64,000 bases of DNA from Atopomonas hussainii (GTDB lineage Bacteria > Pseudomonadota > Gammaproteobacteria > Pseudomonadales > Pseudomonadaceae), in NCBI RefSeq assembly GCF_900109735.1, contig NZ_FOAS01000002.1, positions 248,001 to 312,000 on the forward strand, written 5' to 3'. Of this stretch, positions 16,454 to 25,769 are shown piece by piece. Position numbers and translations under genes: made by a program. How positions within the stretch are numbered: position 1 is the stretch's first letter; each line of letters opens with the position of its first letter. The notes under the pieces are model-generated. The model saw nothing but the letters and a program-made list of their open reading frames with translations. It was not told the origin of the DNA and did no database searches.

Positions 16454-18937
16454 TTAGCCCGGTTGGCGGCTGAGAAACTGCTCGGCAAAGCACTCGGCCG
16501 GTATCGCCGGGCTAAGCCAGAAACCTTGGAATAGCTGAGCGCCCAAGCCACTTAAGTGCTGGGCCTGCTCGGCGCTTTCTACGCCCTCGGCGAGAATGTG
16601 CAAGCCCAGCTCGTTGGCCATGGCGATAATCGCACGCACTATGCTCGCGTCGCGCGGGCTTTCATGCAGACGCATGACAAAGCTGCGGTCGATTTTGAGT
16701 TTGTCCAGCGGCAGTTGGCTTAAGTACGCCAGCGAGGAGTAGCCAGTGCCGAAGTCGTCCACGGCGATACGCACGCCAAGGCCGCGCAGATTATTCAGCA
16801 CGGCTAAGGTTTTCCTGCTGTTTTCTAATAGCCCTGACTCGGTGACTTCCAGTTCCAAAATATCCGCAGGTAAACCACTGTTGGCTAAGGTGTGCTGCAC
16901 CTGCCTAAGTACAGGGGCAAGCTTTAGTTGTGCCGGCGAGATGTTGACCGCCATGGTTTGCAGCTTAAACCCCGCCTGTAGCCAGCGCTGGGCTTGCTCA
17001 CAGGCTTGTTCAAGTACCCATTGGCCGATCGGAACGATCAGGCCGCTGTCTTCCAAAAGCGGAATAAACTCCGCTGGCCCCACGCTTTGGCCGTCTTTCG
17101 GTAGCCAACGTAGCAGCGCCTCAGCGCCTACCACTTTGCCATTATCGAGGCGCGCGAGCGGTTGGTAATACAGCTGGAATTCGTTGCGGTTTAACGCTTG
17201 GCGTAGGCGATTTTCTAGCGCCAGATGTTGGCGGGCTGCGTGACCATCGTCCTCGCGATAAAAAGTAACTTGCTGGCGTCCGCGCTGTTTGGCTTTATGC
17301 AGCGCCGTATCAGCATGCTCCAGCAAAAGCTCGGCGCTGATATTGGGGCTGCTTAAGCTGATGCCGATACAGGCGTGAACGTATTGCTCTTGTGTATCAA
17401 GCCGAAAAGGCTCTTCGCAGCAGGCGAGCAGCTCTTGCGCGCGCAGGGCTGCGTGTTCGGCTTGGCAGTGAGAAATTAGCAACACGAACTCATCCGAGCC
17501 TAAGCGACCTAAGGTTTCTTGCGCGTTAAGGCTGCGTTGTAAACGGCGGGCAAAGGTTTTCAGTAGCTGGTTGCCGTTGCGTTGGCCGAGGCTGTCGTTA
17601 ATGCGGCTGAAGTTGTCTAAGTCCAAATGCAACACGGCTACGGCGTGATTGTCGTCCGGTGATTGGTGGGCCAGCTCCAACCAGTGCTCAAGGTGAGTGG
17701 TTAGCAGCAAACGGTTGGGCAGGTCGGTGAGGGCGTCGTAGTGGCTTAGGTGCTGCAGTTGCGATTGCGCTTGCTGCAGTTGGCTTAAATCGGTGTACAC
17801 CGCCACGTAATGTTTGGGTAGGCCGTGATCGCCCAGAATGCGGCTGATGCTGACGCGCAATAAGCGCACTTGTCCGTCTTTGCTGCGGTTCCATAATTGG
17901 CCTTCCCAATGGCCTTGGTCCATCAGCGTTTGCCAGAGCTCTTGGTAGAAGTCGCCATCATGTAGGCCGGAGTTAAGCAATGAGGGGCGCTGGTCAATCA
18001 GCTCATCTTCGCAGTAGCCGGTTAGCTGGCACAGTGCAGGGTTAACGCTGCAAATCCGTTGGCGTAAATCTGTGATCAGAATGCCGTTGTGGCTGCTTTG
18101 AAAAGCTGCTGCTTGTAGTCGTAAATTTTGCAGGCTGTGTCGATGGGCGCGCTGCTCTTGCTGCAATTGATGGTCACGGCGCGCACGCTCCAGCAAGGCT
18201 GGTAACTCGAATAAATAAGCGGGGTGTTTGACCAGGTAGTCGCTAATGCCTAGGCGCAAGGCTTGGGCGGCGACGTCTTCATTACCTTGCCCGGTAATCA
18301 GCACCACCGGCAGATTAAGGCTGCCGTTGCTAAACAGCCGCTGTACCAGCTCAAGGGCATTTTCGCCGGGTAGGCGGTAGTCAATTAGGAGCACGTCAGG
18401 CTGCTCGCCTTCGGCTAAGCGCTGCTCGCACTCAAGACCACTGCGGCATACCTCAAGTTGCAGGTGCGGGGCGTGACGGCTGAGGTGGCGGTAGGTTAGG
18501 TCAATATCATGGGCGTCATGCTCGACATACAGCACGCGCAATTGTTTATCGCTAAAAGAGGCATGCCCTTGCTGGCGCAGGAGCGCCTGTTCCAGCAGCT
18601 GTGGCAAGCGCTCTAGATAGTCACCCCGTTTGCTGATGTAGTCGTTGGCGCCGGCTTTGAGGGCGCGCACGGCAGATTCTTCGTCGCCGTGCCCGGTGAG
18701 CATGACAATCGCTTGGGTGAAGTGTTGCGCGCGCAGCTCGAGGAGCAAATCCAGCCCGCTACCGTCGGGCAGGTGAATATCTAGCAGCAGCAGGTCGGCC
18801 TTCTGGCACGCTGGGTCTTGACGGGCTTGCTTTAGGCTATTGGCAACGTGCACTTGCCAATGTGGGCGCGCACGTTGGATGAAGCGGGTCACTAAGTCGC
18901 CATCGGTGCGTGAGTCTTCCAGCAAATACAGGTGCAT
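16454..18937 (-). CDS. Dual-receiver response regulator with PAS, GGDEF (degenerate) and EAL domains
   Basis: The 827-residue protein begins at ATG 18937, which follows AGGGA. Two CheY-like receivers come first, one with DIHLPDGSG and one with DYRLPGENA as phosphoacceptor regions. A PAS domain (about 275-390), a GGDEF domain and a C-terminal EAL domain follow. The GGDEF signature reads GSDEF at 480-484, so diguanylate cyclase activity may be lost. The EAL domain keeps EALLRW (Glu606), DDFGTGYSSL and KIDRSF, so it should hydrolyse c-di-GMP to pGpG. It is the last gene of a kinase-regulator-effector operon, starting eight bases after the small response regulator. Phosphorelay control of c-di-GMP is the likely job. 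Confidence 0.88.
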   Translation of the reverse strand: MHLYLLEDSRTDGDLVTRFIQRARPHWQVHVANSLKQARQDPACQKADLLLLDIHLPDGSGLDLLLELRAQHFTQAIVMLTGHGDEESAVRALKAGANDYISKRGDYLERLPQLLEQALLRQQGHASFSDKQLRVLYVEHDAHDIDLTYRHLSRHAPHLQLEVCRSGLECEQRLAEGEQPDVLLIDYRLPGENALELVQRLFSNGSLNLPVVLITGQGNEDVAAQALRLGISDYLVKHPAYLFELPALLERARRDHQLQQEQRAHRHSLQNLRLQAAAFQSSHNGILITDLRQRICSVNPALCQLTGYCEDELIDQRPSLLNSGLHDGDFYQELWQTLMDQGHWEGQLWNRSKDGQVRLLRVSISRILGDHGLPKHYVAVYTDLSQLQQAQSQLQHLSHYDALTDLPNRLLLTTHLEHWLELAHQSPDDNHAVAVLHLDLDNFSRINDSLGQRNGNQLLKTFARRLQRSLNAQETLGRLGSDEFVLLISHCQAEHAALRAQELLACCEEPFRLDTQEQYVHACIGISLSSPNISAELLLEHADTALHKAKQRGRQQVTFYREDDGHAARQHLALENRLRQALNRNEFQLYYQPLARLDNGKVVGAEALLRWLPKDGQSVGPAEFIPLLEDSGLIVPIGQWVLEQACEQAQRWLQAGFKLQTMAVNISPAQLKLAPVLRQVQHTLANSGLPADILELEVTESGLLENSRKTLAVLNNLRGLGVRIAVDDFGTGYSSLAYLSQLPLDKLKIDRSFVMRLHESPRDASIVRAIIAMANELGLHILAEGVESAEQAQHLSGLGAQLFQGFWLSPAIPAECFAEQFLSRQPG

Positions 18938-18945
18938 GGCTGTCC

Positions 18946-19371
18946 CTAGTGGCAAGTTATATTGTGTTGGCCCCAAAAGCTGGCGATTTCGGCCAGCAGG
19001 CTACGCAGTTCGGCAAACTCCATGGGCTTTTGCAGATAGGCGTTAACGCCACTGCGATAAGCTCGTTTAATGTCGCAGTGCTCTTGCGACGACGACAACA
19101 CCACCACGGGAATGTGCTCGGTCAGTGGTTGGGCGCGCAGCTCTTCCAGTAAGTCTAGGCCGCTTTCGCCGTGCAGGTTGATATCGAGCAAAATCAGCGC
19201 CGGCAGGGCTTCTTGGTTTTGCCATTGGGCGAACAGTTGCCGTGCTTGCGAGCACGAGGCGACCACCTGCAAGGCTTGCGCTTGCCCTAGGCGAGCGAAG
19301 GCGCGCTGGATCAGGTCGATATCCAGCGGGTTGTCTTCAATCAGCACGAAGTGCCGCATCGTCGGGCTCAT
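18946..19371 (-). CDS. Single-domain response regulator (Rcp1/CheY-like)
   Basis: The 141-residue protein is a receiver domain alone. It has the acidic pocket IEDN near the N-terminus, phosphoacceptor Asp63 in LILLDINLHGESG, the conserved Ser in VVVLSSS and Lys in YLQKP. The style (HFVLIEDNPLDIDLIQRAF, with 'SSSQE') is that of the small regulators paired with phytochrome-type kinases. It overlaps the end of the kinase gene by 35 bases and precedes the EAL protein by eight, so all three are probably cotranslated. It may act as a phosphate relay or sink between the two. Confidence 0.88.
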   Translation of the reverse strand: MSPTMRHFVLIEDNPLDIDLIQRAFARLGQAQALQVVASCSQARQLFAQWQNQEALPALILLDINLHGESGLDLLEELRAQPLTEHIPVVVLSSSQEHCDIKRAYRSGVNAYLQKPMEFAELRSLLAEIASFWGQHNITCH

Positions 19372-22300
19372 GCTGGGGAATCCTCACAAAAAAGCTGCTG
19401 CCCAAGCCGGGGCGACTTTCGGCCCAAACCTGTGCGCCTAAGCGCTGCGCCGCTTTGCGCACGATGGCCAAACCAATGCCGGTGCCGGCGAATTCGGTTT
19501 GGCTGTGCAGGCGCTGGAAGATGTCAAAAATGCGCGTGTTGAACTTCATGTCAAAACCAATGCCGTTGTCCTGCACGCGCAGGGTGAAATGGCCGAGGTC
19601 ATGGCGGGCGCTGATGGTGATTTTTGGCGGCATCTCGGGCTGTTGGAACTTCAGCGCGTTGTCGATCAGGTTGCTAAGAATTTGCTTAAGGCAACGTGCA
19701 TCGCTGTGCAGGTGGGCATCGTGCAGGTGCAGCACTATTTCTGCCTGCGTTTGCTCAATGCGCGGTTGGTAGGTGGTGAGTACGTCATCCACCAAGGCCG
19801 CTAAGTCGATGTCGTTGAATTGCAGCTCTTGCCGTTCGGTGCGCGAATAATCGAGCAGGTTGTCGATCAGCTCGCTCATCTGCCGCGCGCTGCTGTCGAT
19901 GGTTTGCACAAAATGCAGACCTTCGCTATTGAGGTGGTCGGTGTGGTCTTCGAGCAGTAACTGGCTGTAGCCCTGAATGGCGCGCAGTGGCGCTTTGAGG
20001 TCGTGCGAGACGGAGTAACTAAAGCTGCGTAGCTCTTGGTTGGCGTGCTCAAGCTCGGCGGTGCGCTGCGCAACGCGGTTTTCTAGCGTGGTATTGAGCA
20101 GGCGCACATGCTCTTCGGCTTTTTTTAGCTCGCTGATTTCACGAGAAATGCCAAACACGCCGCGCACTTCACCATCCAATAACAGCGGACCTTTGGTGGT
20201 GAGAAAAATGCGCCGTCCGTTAGGTGTTTGCACCGGCTCCTCAAAAGTACGAGCTTCGCTCAGTTGCATAAAGTGCTGATCGTCTTGACGGTATTGCTCG
20301 GCCAAATCGGCGGGGAAGAGTTCGTAATCGGTGCGGCCAATTAGTTGCTCGGGGTTAAGGCCGGTGAGCTCGCACAAGGCGCGGTTGGCAATCAGGTAAT
20401 GACCTTGCTCGTCTTTGACAAAAATGCAGTCGATGGAGCCTTCGATCAGTGCGGTCATCAGTTGATGCAGGCGGCGGTATTCCTGCTGTTGCCGGCGAAT
20501 TTCATCCAAATCATTGAGGGTGAGGATGATGCGCGGCTTGCGGCTGCTGTGATCGAGTTCGGCGCACAGCCCAACCCAGTGTTCGCCGTCGTCGAGAAAT
20601 AAAGGGTATTCCGTGTTGAGGGCATGGCCATTCAGGCAGGCTTGCCAGTCGAGCTGAAAACGTCGGCGGTCATCGGGGGATAAGCGGCTATGTAGCTGCT
20701 CTAGACTGAGCGGCTTGTTGGCCGGGCATTGCAGAATGCGACAGGCCTCATCACTGAGCTCGAACTGTTGTGTGTGCGGGTAATAAACCCCGCTACCAAC
20801 CGCGGCAACGTGCTGCGCTCGGCGGAGCATTTCCGTTTGATCGCGCAGGGCGTCTTGCACCTGCTCGCGCTGGCGTACTTCGTTGATCATTAGCTCTAAG
20901 GTTTTCTCGCGGCCTTCTAGCAGGGCTTGTTGCGCACGGTGCTGTGCCTGAATGCGTTGGTGCAGACGGCGATTCCACAGCATGGCGATAGCAAAAAGGG
21001 TGATTGCCAGCCCCCCGCCGATACCGGCCCATAGCAGTATGGTTTCGGCGCCTAAACCGTACTGTATGGGCGGAGTGAACCACTGGTTGCGAATGCGGCT
21101 GTGCTCTTCGTCGGCAATACGGCTGAAGAGTTGGTTGAGCAGTTCCTGTTGAGTTTGCCAGTCGTTGCGCATCAGCATGCGTAAGCGCAGACGCTTGGGC
21201 AGAGCGCCGGCGACCCTTAATTCGCTGTAACGGCGTTGCTGTAACAGGGGCACGGCGATGGCTGCGGGTAACACCGCCACGCCTTGTTGCCCATTGAGCA
21301 GGCTATCGAGCGCGGCACGATTGTTTTGCATGCGGATCACGTTGGTGGTGATTTCGCCGCTTTTTAGCCAGCGGTCGGCCATGCTGTCGGCCCGCACGAT
21401 GACCGGCTGTTGGCCCAGATTGCTGGCGCTGTAGGTGCCGCTGTCATCGCGCGTGGTGATTAACAGCAGTGGCGTGTCGAGGTAGCTGCGGCTGGCCAGT
21501 AAATCGCTGGGCGTTTTGGGGTCATACCACGCGCTGATAAGGTCGATCTTGCCGGCACGTAGTGCCTCTAGCAGTTCGTCAGGGCTATCGGCGCCGTGCA
21601 GCTCGATCAGCTGGTCACTGCTGTCGCGCAGTTTTTCTAGGTAGGCACTGGCTAGGCCGCGGTGGTAGTCCGGAGGGGTAAAGCTTTCATAGGGCTCTTG
21701 CTGATTGAGCACCCCAACACGCACGGTAGGGTGTTGCTCTAGCCAGGTTTGTTGTGCGGCACTGATGCCAGCGGGGATCTGCTCTAGGTGCTCGTATTTG
21801 ATGGGCACCCACTTTTGAAAAATCGCTTGGCGTTGTTGTGGGTCGATATGGCTGAGTGCGCGGTCGAGCAGCCCATTGAGCACTGGCCAGTCTTTGCGCG
21901 TTGCCAGGCGCTGCCCGTTGAGGGCCATATCAAAGCCGGCATTGATCTTCAGATTGCTGAGGCCATGCAGGTTGATCAGGTGATGACTAACGCCGATGAC
22001 GCCGACATATGCCTCTACCTCTCCCGCCGCTAGGGCATTAAGGCCATCAAGCGGGGTGTCAAACAGCTGGGCGTTGATTTTGGGGTGCCGCTCTAGCACC
22101 TCGTCAGTGGAGGAATAGCCTTTTACCAAGGCCACGGTGCCTTGCTCAAAATCGGCGCTGCTGCGAATTTTCGGCCGTTCGTCACGGGTGATGATGACCA
22201 GTGGCGTGGGTATGTAGATCTGGGTGAAGTTTAAGTAAGCGGTGCGTTCGGGGCGTACCACCGCAGTGGTGATGACATCGAGTTTGCGCTCTTGCGCGGC

Positions 22301-22621
22301 GCTAAGAATTTCCGGCCAGCTGAGGTTTGGCACAGGTTCAAAGCGTAACCCGGTGCTTTGACTGATTAGCTGCATAACATCGGCGGCAAGGCCTTGGAAT
22401 GCCTGTTGGCTGTCAAAGAAAGCATAAGGCGCATAACCGGCGTCGACGCCTATGCGAATCACCGGATGTTCGCGCACAAAGGCCTGTTCTTCGTCACTTA
22501 ACTGCAGCGTGGCAGCGCTGGTAAGGCCGCTGATTAGCCACACTATGAGGGCAAAGCTCAGCCGCCACGGCATGGGCCATGGAAGTACAGCGCGTGGGTA
22601 TGCGCGTGGGCTGGCGCTCAT
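19337..22621 (-). CDS. BvgS/EvgS-like sensor histidine kinase with tandem periplasmic solute-binding domains
   Basis: The 1094-residue kinase starts at ATG 22621 after AAGGA. An N-terminal signal or membrane segment lies at about 20-37. It is followed by two tandem periplasmic binding-protein (SBP_bac_3) domains (about 50-275 and 285-510), the first opening EHPVIRIGVDAGYAPYAFFD and the second QHPTVRVGVLNQQEPYESF. One transmembrane helix comes at about 525-550, then a coiled coil, two PAS regions, a HisKA domain with His873 in SVSHDLKAPLRA and an ATPase domain. It lacks the receiver and Hpt domains of BvgS, those functions being supplied by separate genes downstream. The ligand is unknown; amino acids or other small molecules are typical. 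Confidence 0.9.
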   Translation of the reverse strand: MSASPRAYPRAVLPWPMPWRLSFALIVWLISGLTSAATLQLSDEEQAFVREHPVIRIGVDAGYAPYAFFDSQQAFQGLAADVMQLISQSTGLRFEPVPNLSWPEILSAAQERKLDVITTAVVRPERTAYLNFTQIYIPTPLVIITRDERPKIRSSADFEQGTVALVKGYSSTDEVLERHPKINAQLFDTPLDGLNALAAGEVEAYVGVIGVSHHLINLHGLSNLKINAGFDMALNGQRLATRKDWPVLNGLLDRALSHIDPQQRQAIFQKWVPIKYEHLEQIPAGISAAQQTWLEQHPTVRVGVLNQQEPYESFTPPDYHRGLASAYLEKLRDSSDQLIELHGADSPDELLEALRAGKIDLISAWYDPKTPSDLLASRSYLDTPLLLITTRDDSGTYSASNLGQQPVIVRADSMADRWLKSGEITTNVIRMQNNRAALDSLLNGQQGVAVLPAAIAVPLLQQRRYSELRVAGALPKRLRLRMLMRNDWQTQQELLNQLFSRIADEEHSRIRNQWFTPPIQYGLGAETILLWAGIGGGLAITLFAIAMLWNRRLHQRIQAQHRAQQALLEGREKTLELMINEVRQREQVQDALRDQTEMLRRAQHVAAVGSGVYYPHTQQFELSDEACRILQCPANKPLSLEQLHSRLSPDDRRRFQLDWQACLNGHALNTEYPLFLDDGEHWVGLCAELDHSSRKPRIILTLNDLDEIRRQQQEYRRLHQLMTALIEGSIDCIFVKDEQGHYLIANRALCELTGLNPEQLIGRTDYELFPADLAEQYRQDDQHFMQLSEARTFEEPVQTPNGRRIFLTTKGPLLLDGEVRGVFGISREISELKKAEEHVRLLNTTLENRVAQRTAELEHANQELRSFSYSVSHDLKAPLRAIQGYSQLLLEDHTDHLNSEGLHFVQTIDSSARQMSELIDNLLDYSRTERQELQFNDIDLAALVDDVLTTYQPRIEQTQAEIVLHLHDAHLHSDARCLKQILSNLIDNALKFQQPEMPPKITISARHDLGHFTLRVQDNGIGFDMKFNTRIFDIFQRLHSQTEFAGTGIGLAIVRKAAQRLGAQVWAESRPGLGSSFFVRIPQHEPDDAALRAD

Positions 22622-22761
22622 ACAGGTCCTTGGTCATGAGTCCTGTATTGAGTGTGGCTAATTTTTTTGAAATTGCCGCATTGGCTTTATCACCGCCTGC
22701 GGTTTGCCCCGGCCCTTGTGGCTGGCGGATAATTGCCGCACATCCCTCAAGGAAGCGCCCC

Positions 22762-23649
22762 ATGGAGCAGTTTCGCAACATTGGCATCATCGGCCGTCTT
22801 GGCAGTTCGCAGGTGATTGAAACCGTGCGCCGGCTGAAGAAATTCCTCAGCAGTCGCGGCATTGCCATCATGCTGGATGAGCCCATTGCCGAGTTGTTGC
22901 CCGGTCACGGTATGCAGGTGTGCTCGAAAAAGATGATGGGCGAGATCTGCGACTTGGTGATTGTGGTCGGCGGTGACGGCAGCTTGCTCGGCGCGGCCCG
23001 CGCGCTGGCCCGCTACAAGGTGCCGGTGTTGGGGGTTAACCGGGGCAGTTTGGGCTTTTTAACCGACATTCGCCCCGATCAGCTGGAAGAAAAAGTCGCC
23101 GAAGTGCTCGATGGCCAATACACGGTGGAAAGCCGCTTCTTGCTCGAATGCGTGGTGCGCCGCGGCGAAACACCGATTGGCCAAGCTGATGCGCTGAACG
23201 ACATCATCCTGCACCCCGGTAAATCGACGCGCATGATCGAGTTCGAGCTGTTTATCGAGGGGCAATTCGTCTGCAGTCAAAAGGCCGATGGCTTGATTGT
23301 CGCCACGCCGACCGGCTCCACCGCCTATGCGCTGTCGGCCGGCGGGCCGATCATGCACCCCAAGTTGGACGCCATGGTGGTGGTGCCTATGTATCCGCAC
23401 ACCTTATCCAGTCGACCCATGGTGGTGGACGGCAACAGCGAGCTGAAGATTGTCGTTTCGCACGATATGAGCATCTACCCGCAAGTGTCGTGCGATGGGC
23501 AAAACCATGTCACCTGCGCCCCCGGCGACACCATTACTATTTATAAGAAGGCGCAGAAGCTGCGCTTGATTCACCCGCTGGATCACAACTTCTACGAAGT
23601 GTGCCGTACCAAACTCGGCTGGGGCAGTCGCTTGGGAGGGCACGATTAG
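22762..23649 (+). CDS. nadK: NadK, NAD kinase
   Basis: The 295-residue enzyme phosphorylates NAD to NADP. The catalytic GGDGS is in VVVGGDGSLLGAAR (about 74-78), the NE/D-type adenine site region is DALNDIILHPGKSTRMIEF and the glycine-rich TPTGSTAYALSAGGPI follows. ATG 22762 gives the family length and follows GGAAG; the frame is open upstream to 22579 but that part overlaps the divergent kinase promoter and is not conserved. It begins a tight run with the phosphoesterase and rhomboid genes. Confidence 0.96.
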   Translation: MEQFRNIGIIGRLGSSQVIETVRRLKKFLSSRGIAIMLDEPIAELLPGHGMQVCSKKMMGEICDLVIVVGGDGSLLGAARALARYKVPVLGVNRGSLGFLTDIRPDQLEEKVAEVLDGQYTVESRFLLECVVRRGETPIGQADALNDIILHPGKSTRMIEFELFIEGQFVCSQKADGLIVATPTGSTAYALSAGGPIMHPKLDAMVVVPMYPHTLSSRPMVVDGNSELKIVVSHDMSIYPQVSCDGQNHVTCAPGDTITIYKKAQKLRLIHPLDHNFYEVCRTKLGWGSRLGGHD

Positions 23650-24629
23650 TGCGTATCGCCCCGGCTAGTGAGCACCTAGGCTACGACTTGATTGGCGATA
23701 TACACGGCTGCGCGCAAACCTTAGAGCGCTTGCTGGGCGAGCTGGGCTATGCGCATGTCGATGGCGTCTGGCAGCACCCCGCGCGGCGGGCGATTTTTTT
23801 AGGCGATTTGCTCGATCGCGGCCCGCGCATTCGTGAGGTGGTGGCGCTGGTGCGCACTATGGTCGAGGCCGGTTTTGCCCTGTGCATCATGGGCAACCAC
23901 GAATACAACGCCCTCGGCTGGCACACACGCGCGCTGCCGGGCAGTGGCCGCCAGCATGTGCGCGAGCACAATGCGCGGCACGAGCGGATCATTCGCGAAA
24001 CCTTGGCGCAATACCGCGACGCCCCCGAGCAATGGCAAAGCGATCTGGATTGGTTTCAGCAGCTGCCCTTGGTGCTCGATGGCGGCAACTTCCGCGTGGT
24101 GCATGCTTGTTGGGATGCCGCGCTGATCGAGCCGCTGTATCAGCTGTACCCCGATGGGCGCATTGATGAGCACTTTTTACAGGCCTCGTGCGAGCGCGAC
24201 AGCTTTGCCCGCCAAGTGCTCGACCGCCTGCTGCGTGGTACCGACATGGCGCTGCCGCACGGCATGACGCTTACCGGCAGCGACGGCTTTACCCGCGCGT
24301 TCTTCCGCACCAAGTTCTGGGAAGAAGACCCGCAAACCTTAGGCGACGTGGTGTTCCAGCCCGATGGCCTGCCGGATGAGATAGCCGAGATGCCGCTGTC
24401 GGCTGAGCAGCGCGCCGACTTGTTGGTCTACCCCGCCAGCGAACCGCCGCTATTTGTCGGTCACTACTGGCAAACCGGCAAGCCGGCGCCGATCCGCCCC
24501 AACTTGGCGTGTTTGGATTACAGCGCAGTGAAGTACGGCCAGCTGGTGTCCTATCGCTTCGATGGTGAGCGGCATCTGTCGCGCGATAAGTTTGTCGCCG
24601 TGAACGTGCGCCGTCCGGAGGCGCCGTGA
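23649..24629 (+). CDS. Metallophosphoesterase (calcineurin-like)
   Basis: The 326-residue protein starts at GTG 23649, sharing one base with the nadK stop (TAGTG). The dinuclear metal site is clear: LIGDIHGC (Asp and His), LGDLLDRGP (Asp), MGNHEYNAL (Asn-His) and the later VVHACWD and VGHYW His ligands. The pattern resembles serine/threonine phosphatase and ApaH-like enzymes. The substrate is not known. The gene is coupled to nadK and overlaps the rhomboid gene by four bases (GTGA), the same order as in P. aeruginosa. Confidence 0.85.
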   Translation: MRIAPASEHLGYDLIGDIHGCAQTLERLLGELGYAHVDGVWQHPARRAIFLGDLLDRGPRIREVVALVRTMVEAGFALCIMGNHEYNALGWHTRALPGSGRQHVREHNARHERIIRETLAQYRDAPEQWQSDLDWFQQLPLVLDGGNFRVVHACWDAALIEPLYQLYPDGRIDEHFLQASCERDSFARQVLDRLLRGTDMALPHGMTLTGSDGFTRAFFRTKFWEEDPQTLGDVVFQPDGLPDEIAEMPLSAEQRADLLVYPASEPPLFVGHYWQTGKPAPIRPNLACLDYSAVKYGQLVSYRFDGERHLSRDKFVAVNVRRPEAP

Positions 24630-25492
24630 ATCTCGCCATCGCTCTGCGCTGCACGCTGGATCAAGACCTGTCCGCCTTTGTGCAGCTGTTACAGCAACAA
24701 CAGGTGCCGTGCCGCGTGAGCGAAGAACGCGGCGAGCAAGTGCTCTGGGTGCCGGCCGAGTTGGTCGAGCCGGTGCAGCAGCTGTTTGCTAATCCAGATG
24801 CATGGGCGGCGTTTGCCGCGCAAGCCGCGAGTCCTGTGCCGGTCGAGCGCCCAAGTTTTGCTGCGCAGCTGCGCCAAGCGTGGCTTACTGGCCTGTGGCT
24901 GGTGTTAACGGCCATCGTCGCGCTGATTACCGGCCTTGGTGAGCGCTTAGACATCGTTAGCTGGTTTAGCCTGCAAGCCTTTACCGTGCACGGTGAGTAC
25001 GGTCATTTTCTGCCCTTAGAGCACACCTTAAGCTCGGGGCAGTGGTGGCGTTTGGTCACGCCAATGCTGCTGCATTTCAGCGTGCTGCACTTAGTGTTTA
25101 ACGCCCTGTGGCTGTGGGAGCTAGGTCGGCGCATCGAGCTACAACAAGGCCGCAGCGTGTATTTGGCGCTAGTGCTGCTTGCCGGCGTGCTGTCGAATTT
25201 GGCGCAATATCAGTTCAGTGATGCGCCGCTGTTTGGTGGCTTGTCGGGCGTGGTGTTTGCGCTGTTGGGCTTTTGCTGGCTGTATCAGTGGCGGCATCCG
25301 GTGGTGGCTTATGCGCTACCTAAAGCCTTGATCGGTTTAATGCTGGGTTGGCTGTTGATTGGTGTCAGCGGCGTGCTCAGCCTGTTTGATTTGCATATCG
25401 CCAACGCGGCGCATGTCGGCGGCTTGGCGGTAGGCTGTGTGTTGGGTTTAGCGGCGGCGCAGTGGGATAAGCGCCGCGCGCAACAAGCGTAA
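24626..25492 (+). CDS. glpG: Rhomboid family intramembrane serine protease (GlpG-like)
   Basis: The 288-residue protein has a soluble N-terminal domain (about 1-75) like that of GlpG, then six membrane helices. Active-site features are the HxxxN of HLVFNALWLWELG, the nucleophile in FGGLSGVVFALLG (GxSG, about residue 207) and the partner His in AAHVGGLAVG near the end. GlpG cuts membrane proteins within the bilayer for quality control. Translation is coupled by a four-base overlap with the phosphoesterase gene. Confidence 0.88.
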   Translation: MNLAIALRCTLDQDLSAFVQLLQQQQVPCRVSEERGEQVLWVPAELVEPVQQLFANPDAWAAFAAQAASPVPVERPSFAAQLRQAWLTGLWLVLTAIVALITGLGERLDIVSWFSLQAFTVHGEYGHFLPLEHTLSSGQWWRLVTPMLLHFSVLHLVFNALWLWELGRRIELQQGRSVYLALVLLAGVLSNLAQYQFSDAPLFGGLSGVVFALLGFCWLYQWRHPVVAYALPKALIGLMLGWLLIGVSGVLSLFDLHIANAAHVGGLAVGCVLGLAAAQWDKRRAQQA

Positions 25493-25505
25493 AGAGGTTA
25501 ATCGC

Positions 25506-25769
25506 ATGTCATCGTTTGCTGAATTGCTGCAAAGCGTCACCCCAGAAATCTACGAAAACCTAAAAACCGCCGTCGAAATCGGCAAATGGCCTGATGGCCG
25601 TAAGCTCACCCAAGAGCAAAAAGAGTTGTGCCTGCAAGCCATGATCGCCTGGGAACAAGACAACCTGCCCGAAGACCAGCGCACCGGCTACATGGGCCCG
25701 CAAGGCTGCAAGAGCAGGAACGAAGAAATCCCCAATATTCTGTTTAAAAGCTCGGACACCCTGCACTGA
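25506..25769 (+). CDS. yeaC: YeaC family protein (DUF1315)
   Basis: The 87-residue protein has the typical opening (LLQSVTPEIYENLKTAVEIGKWPDGRKLTQEQ) and the C-terminal HTGYM-like RTGYMGPQGCKSRNE. It is a small soluble protein conserved in gammaproteobacteria without a known activity. AGAGG precedes the ATG. Its stop TGA overlaps the ATG of the DUF2797 gene, and the pair is coupled in many pseudomonads. Confidence 0.85.
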   Translation: MSSFAELLQSVTPEIYENLKTAVEIGKWPDGRKLTQEQKELCLQAMIAWEQDNLPEDQRTGYMGPQGCKSRNEEIPNILFKSSDTLH

